Source of the DNA: Helicobacter sp.
GTDB taxonomy: Bacteria; Campylobacterota; Campylobacteria; Campylobacterales; Helicobacteraceae
Direction of reading: 5' to 3'
DNA length: 12,762 bases
NCBI GenBank assembly: GCA_029264655.1
Contig: JARHZY010000012.1
Coordinates: 1-12,762, forward strand
Part shown: positions 1 to 6,917 of the stretch, in pieces
Layout of the letters: every line of letters begins with the position of its first letter
How positions within the stretch are numbered: the first letter of the stretch is position 1
Notes under the pieces: generated by a model
What the model was told of the DNA's origin: nothing
The model's input: the letters and a program-made list of their open reading frames with translations, nothing else
Databases searched by the model: none
Made by a program: the position numbers and the translations under genes

Positions 1-214
1 AAGTTTTTACTAGTAGGTGCTAGTCTTAAATACAATATGAGCAACAAATTTTGATACCTAAGTTTAATGTAAAAGAAATTAGATATTCACCAATTACTTC
101 TAAAATATAGGTAATTATTGAAGCATAGATGAATTAAATCAAGCAAGTATTATAAGTGATAATTTTGCAAGTAATTTATTACTGAAAGAATTAAGTGGGC
201 TAGATTATTTTTAA
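1..214 (+). pseudogene. Decayed coding-like sequence, unidentified
   Basis: No intact gene is present. Three stretches on the + strand read like protein but lie in different frames or are split by stops. Frame 1 is open from the window edge to a TGA at 52-54 and could be the last 17 codons of a gene starting outside the window. A second stretch (63-110) reads FNVKEIRYSPITSKI and then a stop. A third (125-214, shifted frame) reads IDELNQASIISDNFASN, continues to GLDYF, and ends in TAA. The mixed residue composition is more protein-like than random AT-rich DNA. I do not recognise the family. The first stretch could instead be the true C-terminus of a live upstream gene. Confidence 0.3.
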
Positions 215-233
215 TAATTTTATACAACATGCA

Positions 234-371
234 TTAAACAATAAAATCACTATGCATAGTAGATAATAAACTACATATTAATAAAATAGCAATGGATTCT
301 ATATCTTCTAGCGTCATGGGTGTTTTTGTATTCTTTTTTAATAATCTAAATAAATCAATTAAAACATTCAT
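234..371 (-). CDS. Small ORF, 45 aa, unknown function
   Basis: The ORF begins with ATG at 371-369, preceded by an AAGGAAA ribosome binding site (revcomp of 376-382) at good spacing, and ends with TAA at 236-234. The product starts MNVLIDLFRLLKKNTKTP. It has an amphipathic, lysine-rich N-terminal half, an acidic centre (LEDIES) and a hydrophobic stretch (IAILLICSLL, about residues 26-35). It lies downstream of, and on the same strand as, the rlmB operon but 137 bp beyond its last stop codon. It could be a genuine small membrane-associated protein, or the surviving 5' end of an eroded gene, since the flanks look degenerate. I do not recognise it. Confidence 0.35.
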   Translation of the reverse strand: MNVLIDLFRLLKKNTKTPMTLEDIESIAILLICSLLSTMHSDFIV

Positions 372-508
372 ATAATTTCCTTGTAATAATTGAAGATATT
401 AATGTGATACCTATATGACTTGCAATTAAGCCTATTTATGTATATTGCAGTGATTAAAGCTATACATCTCATATAAAACTTATTTTATAGACTATATTTG
501 CCTTATTA
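372..508. other. Intergenic spacer, no gene seen
   Basis: This AT-rich stretch lies downstream of the rlmB operon. A 6-bp inverted repeat (TGCAAT 421-426 / ATTGCA 444-449) has a 17-nt loop and no T-tract, so I do not call it a terminator. No RNA gene is apparent. Confidence 0.5.
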
Positions 509-1360
509 TTATTTTGGCATAAACTCAATAGTCATACCATTGCGTAAGATACTTGCATTATAGTTATCAGTAATAAGCACATGACGCACAGATAATGGCA
601 AATTAATTTCATAGGTTGTTTTGGAATTTGTAAGCATAATAATATCAAGTGGATTCATAGCATTATCAAAGACAAGTATCTTTGGATACCATGCATCAGT
701 ATTATCTTTTGGTGTAATTTGTAAGATACCGCTGCTATTAAATGTAAGCCAATATTTACCATTAATTTGTGTTAGTGTATTCGTGCCTTTTGTGAGTGTC
801 TTTGCTATCATAATATTTGATTGCTGCAAGCTTATATCATATACCCAATGTGTAGCATTTTGCCTTTGCACATCAACGATTGCATAACCACGCTTTGCAA
901 GGTTATTAATCATTACAAGTGGATCAATGCTTGATTCTGCATTTAATGTGTATGTTAATGTTAATTTATTATTCATTTTTGTTGCTTCTGTTATGTAAAA
1001 ATAAGAATAGCCCATGTTACTTAGAATATTACTTGCACTATATGCAAGGAAAGTAAAACTTGGTTCTTTATCTGTAGTTTGTATTGCATTAAGACGCAAT
1101 GTAATTGAAACATTACTAGGTTTTGTCAGTCTTAGTGTAAGTAACCCATTATTTTTTAACGCTGTTAGCACTTTTACCACATTAATATTTTTTCCTTGAT
1201 AGAATGCATTTTCATTGGCAAAAATCTTTTGTATAAATTTTTGATTAGCTTCATAATTATTTTTTGGTATAAGACTCTGCACTTTTTGTTGTAATTGGTT
1301 TGCCCATAATCCATTGTAAATAAAAAATATAGCAAGGCATATTTTATATATTTTACCCAT
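509..1360 (-). CDS. Secreted periplasmic protein of unknown function (HP0555/Cj0151c-like)
   Basis: The product is 283 aa. A signal peptide is visible: MGK, then a hydrophobic core to about residue 16, and a cleavage-type GLWA-NQ after residue 20, with no lipobox cysteine. The mature part shows no motif I recognise. It is a mixed alpha/beta sequence: a charged helical N-terminus (21-60), then beta-strand-like segments rich in T, L and I. The start ATG overlaps the stop of the upstream RodZ-like gene by one base (TAATG), with a G-rich ribosome binding site just before it, so the two are translationally coupled. From memory, the same position downstream of the RodZ-like gene is held by HP0555 in H. 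pylori and Cj0151c in C. jejuni. That conserved link suggests a shared envelope role, but the function is unknown. Confidence 0.85.
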   Translation of the reverse strand: MGKIYKICLAIFFIYNGLWANQLQQKVQSLIPKNNYEANQKFIQKIFANENAFYQGKNINVVKVLTALKNNGLLTLRLTKPSNVSITLRLNAIQTTDKEPSFTFLAYSASNILSNMGYSYFYITEATKMNNKLTLTYTLNAESSIDPLVMINNLAKRGYAIVDVQRQNATHWVYDISLQQSNIMIAKTLTKGTNTLTQINGKYWLTFNSSGILQITPKDNTDAWYPKILVFDNAMNPLDIIMLTNSKTTYEINLPLSVRHVLITDNYNASILRNGMTIEFMPK

Positions 1361-2412
1361 TATTTACCCCCTAATGCCCTATATTCTTTTTGTGTGATGA
1401 TTCTCATACCTTGTGTTTTATCATAAAGCATATAAGTTACACTTTTTTGATTATATTCAAAGCTTTTGCCATTTGCTTCTATAGTGAAGACTGCATAACC
1501 AAAATGAAATGCAGTTGGATTGGTAATTGTCAATGTAACAGGTGTTTGCTTAGTGTATTTATCACCGCGTGCTTTTGTGATAGTATCTACCCATGCAAAC
1601 CATACATCTTGTTTTGGTGTGATTGTGAGTGTAATGGCTTGTTCATCGTTGTGCGTTGATTCTGTTTTTTTATTATCTGCTGGCGATGTTTCTTGTGTTG
1701 GTGTAGAATCTTGTTGGGTTTGTATCTCTTGTGCAGTGTTATTGTTTGCTGTGTTTTCTATTATATTGCTTTTTCTTTCATTCTCTTTATCATTAAGGGC
1801 ATCATAAAGTGAAATGGTTGGATATGTTTGTTTAATGTCTTTTTCAACAATTTGCTTTTGGGTATTATTATGTTCAGTAATTTGTTTTTCTTGTGTATTG
1901 GTAGCACCAATAAAATAGATTCCAAAGACTATTAACAAGACAATGACAATAGCGATAAAAGCAATGATAAATGTTTTATACGAAGTTTGTTGCTTTGGCA
2001 TACTAATTTCTATATTCATGCTGCTTAATTGCCGTTTTGTATTTGCTGTTTGTGGGTTTTTTGCTTTTGGTGTAAATGGTTGTTGTGCTGTATTTGTTGT
2101 TAAAGATTGTGGCGTAGCTATATCTGTGTTTATTTGTAGATTTTTATCTTCTCGAGTAGTGTTTGGTGTGGTTTCAGAAGTCTTAGAATCTTTTTGGATA
2201 TTTGGTTGCCTATAGGCATCATATTCTTTTACCCATTCGCTTAAATCAAGTTGTAATTCACGCTCAAGAATCTTAATAAAGCCATGTGCTCTTGTAGGAT
2301 CAATGCTATCAAACTTTTTATCTAAAATATCACGCAATCTCACTATCGTAATTCTTGTTTTGCGATGGATTTCTTCAATATCCATTTGTTTTAATATATC
2401 AAAATCAGCCAT
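1360..2412 (-). CDS. RodZ-like single-pass membrane protein
   Basis: The product is 350 aa with RodZ-type architecture. Residues 1-68 are a helical cytoplasmic domain resembling the RodZ helix-turn-helix fold (DIEEIHRKTRITIVRLRDIL and a second helix near 42-54). Residues 69-145 are a low-complexity T/N/Q/K linker. One transmembrane helix lies at about 147-170. A second disordered N/T/Q-rich linker spans 171-258. A C-terminal beta domain spans about 259-345 (ITLTITPKQDVWFAWVD), as in the DUF4115-type domain of RodZ. In the family, RodZ anchors MreB to the membrane in rod-shape control; that this protein does so is inference. Its ATG lies inside the end of rlmB (8-bp overlap), with an AAGGA site 6 nt upstream within rlmB. 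The counterparts I recall, HP0554 and Cj0152c, are listed only as membrane proteins. Confidence 0.82.
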   Translation of the reverse strand: MADFDILKQMDIEEIHRKTRITIVRLRDILDKKFDSIDPTRAHGFIKILERELQLDLSEWVKEYDAYRQPNIQKDSKTSETTPNTTREDKNLQINTDIATPQSLTTNTAQQPFTPKAKNPQTANTKRQLSSMNIEISMPKQQTSYKTFIIAFIAIVIVLLIVFGIYFIGATNTQEKQITEHNNTQKQIVEKDIKQTYPTISLYDALNDKENERKSNIIENTANNNTAQEIQTQQDSTPTQETSPADNKKTESTHNDEQAITLTITPKQDVWFAWVDTITKARGDKYTKQTPVTLTITNPTAFHFGYAVFTIEANGKSFEYNQKSVTYMLYDKTQGMRIITQKEYRALGGK

Positions 2413-3115
2413 AATATTCCTTTTTTATATGTTGAATCCTATCGATTAATATACCAGTAGCAACACTTGCATTAAGCGAATCAAAACCATTATGCATTCT
2501 AATATGCATAACAGAATCAAGCTTATATAAAAGTTTTTGTGTTAGCCCGCTATCTTCTCGTCCAATAAAAAGTATCCATTTATTTGGTGTAGATTTTAAA
2601 AGCTTTAATTCACTGCTTTTACCTGCTCCAATAAGTGTAAAATCATGTGCTTTTGCTTCATGTGCAATATCAAGGCTTGATTTATGAAAGCCAAAGGGCA
2701 TATCAAGTAATGCACCACTGCTTGCACGAAAAATACCTTCTAATGCTTGCGTATGCAACATATCTCTATCACTTACAATCACACCACCAACACCAAGCCC
2801 GTATGCCGTGCGGACAATAGCCCCAATATTACCAATATCACTTACCCCACACAATACAATCAAGCTTTGGTATGTAAATAATGTTTGCAATGGTGTGTAA
2901 CTTATGGTTGCAATGCGTGCAAACACTCCTTGATGATTTCTTCCATGTGCAAGGCTTTGTGCCTTTTTGTTATCTATGCGTAAAATTGGCACACCAAGCT
3001 TTTTTAACCGCCCAAATAAAGGCTTTGCTATCTCTTTTGCCAAATAAATCTCTTGAATATGTGTAGGTGCATGTTCCACTACATATTCAAAACATTGCTT
3101 ACCAAAAACAATCAT
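2405..3115 (-). CDS. rlmB: 23S rRNA 2'-O-ribose methyltransferase, SpoU/TrmH family (RlmB)
   Basis: This SAM-dependent SPOUT methylase probably 2'-O-methylates G2251 of 23S rRNA. From the chosen start it is 236 aa, close to E. coli RlmB. The N-terminal substrate-binding domain begins MIVFGKQ and includes the HQGVFA segment (61-66). The three SPOUT motifs follow: motif 1 SDIGNIGAIVRTA (92-104, with N96 and R102), motif 2 FIGREDSGL (183-191), and motif 3 IRMHNGFDSLNASVATGI (205-222, N215), which forms the SAM-binding knot. The frame stays open upstream to an ATG at 3163, but the extra 16 residues are unlike the family, while MIVFGKQ aligns with E. coli MIYGIHA. Neither start has a convincing ribosome binding site. 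It heads a three-gene operon. The rsmI and rpmE genes that I recall upstream in H. pylori are absent here, and prpB lies divergently instead. Confidence 0.93.
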   Translation of the reverse strand: MIVFGKQCFEYVVEHAPTHIQEIYLAKEIAKPLFGRLKKLGVPILRIDNKKAQSLAHGRNHQGVFARIATISYTPLQTLFTYQSLIVLCGVSDIGNIGAIVRTAYGLGVGGVIVSDRDMLHTQALEGIFRASSGALLDMPFGFHKSSLDIAHEAKAHDFTLIGAGKSSELKLLKSTPNKWILFIGREDSGLTQKLLYKLDSVMHIRMHNGFDSLNASVATGILIDRIQHIKKEYYG

Positions 3116-3175
3116 TATTAGAATCCACATGCCATTAAAAAATATTTCATGTAATGCTACCATAAAAAACCCACA

Positions 3176-3181
3176 ATTTTA
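3176..3181 (-). promoter_or_regulatory. Possible -10 box for the rlmB operon
   Basis: TAAAAT read on the minus strand would place the transcript start near 3169, giving a leader of about 54 nt to the ATG at 3115. There is no -35, as is common for Helicobacter sigma-80 promoters. The assignment is weak because the region is AT-rich throughout. Confidence 0.3.
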
Positions 3182-3202
3182 CTCCAACCTTACAAATAAA
3201 TG

Positions 3203-3246
3203 TTTCATATGAAGAGAATATTTCATAATAAGCTTTTGTTCATATG
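3203..3246. promoter_or_regulatory. TTCAT repeat array, candidate operator between rlmB and prpB
   Basis: TTCAT occurs three times at nearly helical spacing: 3204-3208, 3222-3226 and 3239-3243 (18 and 17 bp apart). The first is part of a perfect 10-bp palindrome, TTCATATGAA (3204-3213), and the third shares TTCATATG with it. The array lies about 45-85 bp upstream of the prpB -10 box, a usual place for an activator, and also upstream of rlmB. No regulator gene is in the window, so the cognate protein is unknown. Confidence 0.35.
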
Positions 3247-3288
3247 TTTTTTACTCTTACAAAAAGCTATCAAGATAAAAAAACACGC

Positions 3289-3294
3289 TATAAT
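3289..3294 (+). promoter_or_regulatory. -10 box of the prpB promoter
   Basis: A perfect TATAAT sits in the sequence ACGCTATAATG, with A-rich DNA upstream and no recognisable -35, as expected for Helicobacter sigma-80. Transcription would start near 3301, giving a leader of about 70 nt before the prpB ATG. Confidence 0.6.
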
Positions 3295-3370
3295 GTAAGC
3301 AATTATTTCTTATCCTTGTATGAAAGAAAGAAAAATACATGGTAAAAAATATTTGAATTAGGAGTTTATT

Positions 3371-4282
3371 ATGGGTAAAAAAATGAGTGCTGGTTTAAAG
3401 TTTAGAGAAGCGTTAAAAGCTAACCATCCCTTACAAATACTTGGTGTTATTAATGCATATTCTGCAATACAAGCGACAAGAGCTGGAGCTAAAGCCTTAT
3501 ATCTTAGTGGTGCAAGTGTAGCAAATGCAAGTGTTGGAGTGCCTGATTTAGCGATTACAAGACTCGAAGATGTGTTAATTGATGTGAGACGCATTACCAA
3601 TGCAGTTGAAACCCCATTATTAGTAGATATGGATACAGGGTTTGGAAGTGTTTTTAATATTCATAGGACAATCAAAGAATTAGTTAAAGCAGGAGCAGCG
3701 GCAGCACATATAGAAGATCAAATAGCACAAAAGCGTTGCGGACATCGTCCAAATAAAGAGCTTGTAAGTAAAGAAGAAATGTGTGATAGGCTGCTTGCTG
3801 CAGTAAGTGCACGCGATGAAGTAGATGAAGATTTTGTTATTATGGCACGCACCGATGCACATGCTATAGAGGGGCAAACAAGTGCAATTGATAGAGTATG
3901 GTCATATGTTGAGGTTGGTGCTGATATGATTTTTGCTGAAGCTATCCATACGCTTGAGGAATATAGTGAATTTGTAAAGCATGTCGATGTGCCTGTTTTA
4001 GCTAATATTACAGAGTTTGGTAAAACCCCATATTTTACAACTAAAGAACTTCATGAGGTAGGTGTCCGTATGGTGCTATATCCACTCTCTGCATTTCGTG
4101 GTATGAACAAAGTAGCAAATGAAATCTTTGAAGATATTATTACAAACGGACACCAAAAAAATAGTCTCCATAAAATGCAAACAAGAGAAGAGCTTTATGA
4201 AACCCTTGATTATTATAAATATGAAGAAAAGTTAGATATACTTTTAAATAAACGCAAACATAATAAAGAGGATAGGAGTTAA
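3371..4282 (+). CDS. prpB: 2-methylisocitrate lyase (PrpB)
   Basis: PrpB cleaves 2-methylisocitrate to pyruvate and succinate, the last step of the methylcitrate cycle that removes propionyl-CoA. The 303-aa product is an isocitrate lyase/PEP mutase superfamily barrel, very similar from end to end to E. coli PrpB (about 296 aa). The signature KRCGH is at 121-125, with catalytic Cys123. Likely Mg2+ and substrate ligands are S46/G47 (LSGAS), D59, D86 and D88 (VDMDTGFG), H113 and E115 (HIEDQ), R160 and N212 (ANITEFG). KRCGHRPNK and the YPLSAFRGMN segment (237-246) fit PrpB rather than the longer isocitrate lyases. An AGGAG site (3360-3364) lies 6 nt before the ATG at 3371. A second in-frame ATG at 3383 is possible but less well placed. 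No prpC, prpD, acnD or prpE is nearby; the 2.2 kb downstream holds no intact gene. Substrate specificity is inferred from sequence. Confidence 0.96.
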   Translation: MGKKMSAGLKFREALKANHPLQILGVINAYSAIQATRAGAKALYLSGASVANASVGVPDLAITRLEDVLIDVRRITNAVETPLLVDMDTGFGSVFNIHRTIKELVKAGAAAAHIEDQIAQKRCGHRPNKELVSKEEMCDRLLAAVSARDEVDEDFVIMARTDAHAIEGQTSAIDRVWSYVEVGADMIFAEAIHTLEEYSEFVKHVDVPVLANITEFGKTPYFTTKELHEVGVRMVLYPLSAFRGMNKVANEIFEDIITNGHQKNSLHKMQTREELYETLDYYKYEEKLDILLNKRKHNKEDRS

Positions 4283-4648
4283 AATACCTATATAAGTTTT
4301 CATTGTGTAATAGTGATATAAATATCATTATTATAGAAATTTTCTTTGTTTGCATAGAAATTATTATAAAAGCAATTACTACAAATGCATTATATACTAC
4401 AAGCCCATCTATTGATTCTATATATTGTTCTCTATAATTTTAAAATATATGGAGATAGGCTGTTACACTATATAAATATCTTATGAAATATATAAAGATA
4501 AAAAACTTAGCATCTCATTTTACAAAAAAGTTAAACAAATAAAAAGACTGCAAAAAACAACAATATATGTAGTTAAAAACAAGCGATAGTAAAGGCACAC
4601 ACTCTTTTTATACTTTACCCTAAAATCCACTAAAATTACGCTCTTTAG
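4283..4648. other. Gene desert, part 1: no intact gene
   Basis: This very AT-rich sequence follows prpB, with no convincing terminator hairpin. Open stretches exist on both strands. Minus 4140-4439 is open for 100 codons, but it overlaps prpB in antisense. Plus 4449-4589 reads MEIGCYTI, a stop, then a K/I-rich segment. Because several frames are open at once, base composition explains them as well as ancient coding would. I see no RNA gene. Confidence 0.5.
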
Positions 4649-5460
4649 ATATTTAAAAAGTTTAGGCAATGGCTTAATAAGTTGTTAAATACAAATATTG
4701 CATCTTTTATGTAGCTTTTTATAAATGAGCTGCTATGAAAATATGTAAAAATATTTTTTTGTAAAAGCTTTTGCATGGATTCTAATCAATTAAAAACTTG
4801 CTTAAATGAATTTTTTAAACTTTGTCCTTATGGAAGATATAAGAAAATCATTAATATTTTTACAAGACTTTTGTGAGTATAGAGTAGGATGTAAGTTTGC
4901 TAATTTATCTTTAAAGATTCTGGTAATGGGATTTATGTTAATATAGAAAATGTATATATACGCTTTATTGCTTTAAATCATATAATAAAGCTAGTATAAG
5001 ACATAATGAATCAAAAATGTTTTTAGCATTGATTTATGCGAGTCATTGAAGTTATATTGCAACTTTTGGACACTTTTTAATTGTGAAAATAGTATATTGT
5101 TAAGGCTTTAGGATTTGATAGCAATAAATATACATATATTGACATTAAATGCGATAATAAAAAAGAATGAGCTTTTGATAATTTCGTATTAGCAAGCATG
5201 CAATTATTTATTATTCCAGATGGATTATGAATAGGTGAAGCATGCAGTATGCAATAGGAGCATATTTACTTAGAAACAAATACTTTTGCATTATTTAACA
5301 ACAAAACTAAGCTTAAAGATAACCTACCACTTAACCATATTAATACAAACAATATATGTTAAAGAAATTAATAATACTATGGTAAAATCGGAGATTATAA
5401 AAGGAAATATAAGTTTAATATTGGTGATACTTTTGCATTTAAGTATCGCAACTATATATG
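4649..5460 (+). pseudogene. Eroded gene remnant, unidentified
   Basis: One plus frame (that of the ATG at 4775) stays protein-like over about 800 bp, despite many stop codons and two apparent frame switches. Readable pieces in this frame include FKKFRQWLNKLLNTN (from about 4652), MDSNQLKTCLNEFF (4775), FKDSGNGIYVNIENV (near 4910), KALGFDSNKYTYIDI (near 5103), AFDNFVLASMQLF (near 5174), and YYGKIGDYKRKYKFNIGDT before a double stop near 5460. The adjacent frame supplies MEDIRKSLIFLQDF (4830) and KASIRHNESKMFLALIYASH (near 4990). The mix of G, D, S and N and the GAT-TCT codon pair resemble the live genes. I do not recognise the family. The 62-codon open frame at 5286-5474 overlaps this remnant in another frame and is probably not a gene. 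Confidence 0.4.
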
Positions 5461-6154
5461 ATAAAAAGCAATAATATTATATATTTTGTTATACAAATGC
5501 GTTATAAAAGCAAGATTTTACAAATTTTTAAACTATTATGCAAAATATTTTAAACAATTTACATATATTTTGTGTATTGTATAACTATATCTTTACTATA
5601 AACTTATACGCAGCAATAGAATGATGAGGTAGTGATATTAATTTAAAAAAGCACTTTGTCAATATAAAAGATTAACAATACAATTGATATAAAACTATAA
5701 ACACATAAATAGCAGTTTTTAGCAGAATGAAAACAGAATGTTTAAAGAAAAATATGGAGGACTACTTATTAAATCATTCTAATAGCTATTTAAACATTTT
5801 ATTAATGTATGTTTAAAAGATATAAACTTTAGTTAAAAACATAATAAGCATTAATACTTTTTACAAGATTGACTATAAAATACTATATTTTAGATTTACT
5901 TTATTCTTCCATAATAATACAAGTCTTTGCATATTATGGAGTGGCTTTTACAAAGAATTTACCGCTTAGATACCTGTATTCTAGTATTTGAAAGCATTAA
6001 TAGAACAAAATGTTAAGTATGATGCAATTTGTCTATTTTGTGTTTGATATTTTGCTTTTTATTATATTCTTATTTTTGTTACTTCAACTATTATCAAGTC
6101 AAACTCTTTAATGCATCTGTTGTTATGCTGCAATCATTATCTTTTGAAAAATTG
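5461..6154. other. Gene desert, part 2: no intact gene
   Basis: There are only short, broken open stretches. On plus, a frame from 5538 reads MQNILNNLHIFCVLYN, reaches a double stop near 5622, and then continues as GSDINLKKHFVNIKD. Another plus stretch at about 5738-5780 reads MFKEKYGGLLIKSF. These may be further remnants. No repeat, RNA gene or mobile element was recognised. Confidence 0.45.
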
Positions 6155-6445
6155 CTACTCCTTTTCTAGATATGATTTAACTGCTTTTGGGTTTTTAAGT
6201 TGATCTCTAGAATTAGCTATATTCTTTATTTCTTAAGATTTTGCGTAGTTTTTGTAATATTTTCAATACAAAAATTATACTTTTTTAGCATTGACTTTTT
6301 GAGATTTTATTAAATCTATGTGCTTTAAGTCATAGATTTAAGTAGATATTGTGGGCTTGATTGTATATGAAACATTGGCAATATAATGTTTTTGTCTCTT
6401 CTCTATCCAAATAGATTCTATGCAACATATTTTATATATAAATAA
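6155..6445 (-). pseudogene. Gene remnant directly downstream of folB, unidentified
   Basis: One minus frame reads coherently from just after the folB stop to a TAG at 6157-6155, about 95 codons interrupted by only four in-frame stops and no frame shift. Legible pieces in order are ESIWIEKRQKHYIANVSYT, IYDLKHIDLIKSQKVNAKKV, KYYKNYAKS and EIKNIANSRDQLKNPK followed by AVKSYLEKE. The charged, lysine-rich composition with P, D, S and Q is unlike random AT-rich sequence. Nonsense mutations in one constant frame suggest fairly recent loss of a small gene, or of the 3' end of one, in the folB transcript. I do not recognise the family; it does not look like the plsY gene that I recall beside folB in H. 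pylori. Confidence 0.42.
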
Positions 6446-6446
6446 C

Positions 6447-6797
6447 TCACTTTTGGTAGTCTTTTGCATAAAATTTTGCTCTCATACCTACCCTACAATG
6501 CGGCAAAATATCAGGTTTTTCGATATAAAGAGTAAGCGTTGTAATGTTTGGAAATGTTTGTATGCATTGCAAGGCAATATCATGTAATGCTTCTTCAAGT
6601 AATTTATATTGTTGTGTTTGCATACATTGCATAATATAATTTGCAACATTTGCATAATCTAGATAAGAAGTAGAATCTATGTAATCATATTTTATCTTTG
6701 CATTAACACGAACTCGTTGTGCTTTTATCCTTTCTTTAGGCAAGATTCCAATAATTGTCTCAAAATATAAATCTTGAATAAAAATACACATTTGCAT
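6447..6797 (-). CDS. folB: Dihydroneopterin aldolase (FolB)
   Basis: FolB converts 7,8-dihydroneopterin to 6-hydroxymethyl-dihydropterin and glycolaldehyde in cytoplasmic folate synthesis. The 116-aa product matches the usual family length (about 120). Visible family features are an N-terminal strand (CIFIQDLYFETIIGILPKER) with conserved Glu22, the LDYANV segment (46-51) corresponding to LSYADIA of E. coli FolB, the LLEEALHDIA helix (66-75) with the pterin-contacting Glu, and the IEKPDILPHCRVG segment with Lys94. AAAGGAG lies 12 nt before the ATG at 6797-6795, which is rather long; the next ATG, two codons on, is farther still. It is divergent from gltX across 120 bp. A gene remnant follows it on the same strand. 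Confidence 0.9.
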   Translation of the reverse strand: MQMCIFIQDLYFETIIGILPKERIKAQRVRVNAKIKYDYIDSTSYLDYANVANYIMQCMQTQQYKLLEEALHDIALQCIQTFPNITTLTLYIEKPDILPHCRVGMRAKFYAKDYQK

Positions 6798-6869
6798 AGA
6801 TTTTATATACTCCTTTTGAAAATTTACATATATTTTAGAATCTATTTGTTTAACTTTATAAAATATAGG

Positions 6870-6875
6870 TAGAAT
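6870..6875 (+). promoter_or_regulatory. Possible -10 box of the gltX operon
   Basis: TAGAAT follows the T/A-rich stretch TTAACTTTATAAAATATAGG in the folB-gltX divergent region and would give a leader of about 35-40 nt. The overlapping TATAAA at 6857-6862 is an alternative. Confidence 0.3.
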
Positions 6876-6917
6876 TATCCCTTTAATCTCAAGCCAATTT
6901 TACAAAAAAGGAAGAGT

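Noticed and set aside
421..449. Inverted repeat downstream of the rlmB operon as a terminator
   Set aside because: There are only 6 bp with a 17-nt loop and no T-tract.
3371..4282. Isocitrate lyase (AceA) or PEP mutase identity for the prpB gene
   Set aside because: Length and the KRCGHRPNK and YPLSAFRGMN segments match PrpB; AceA is much longer and PEP mutases lack the KRCGH cysteine context.
4140..4439. 100-codon open minus frame antisense to the prpB 3' end
   Set aside because: Much of it is antisense to prpB, it has no ribosome binding site, and other frames in the AT-rich part are open as well.
5286..5474. 62-codon plus-strand ORF in the desert
   Set aside because: It has no ribosome binding site, is dominated by I/L/T/K, and overlaps a more protein-like but broken frame that runs through the whole region.
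4283..6446. CRISPR array, tRNA, other RNA gene, IS or phage in the large desert
   Set aside because: I saw no regular repeats, cloverleaf, GC-rich island, terminal inverted repeats or transposase/integrase motifs on either strand.
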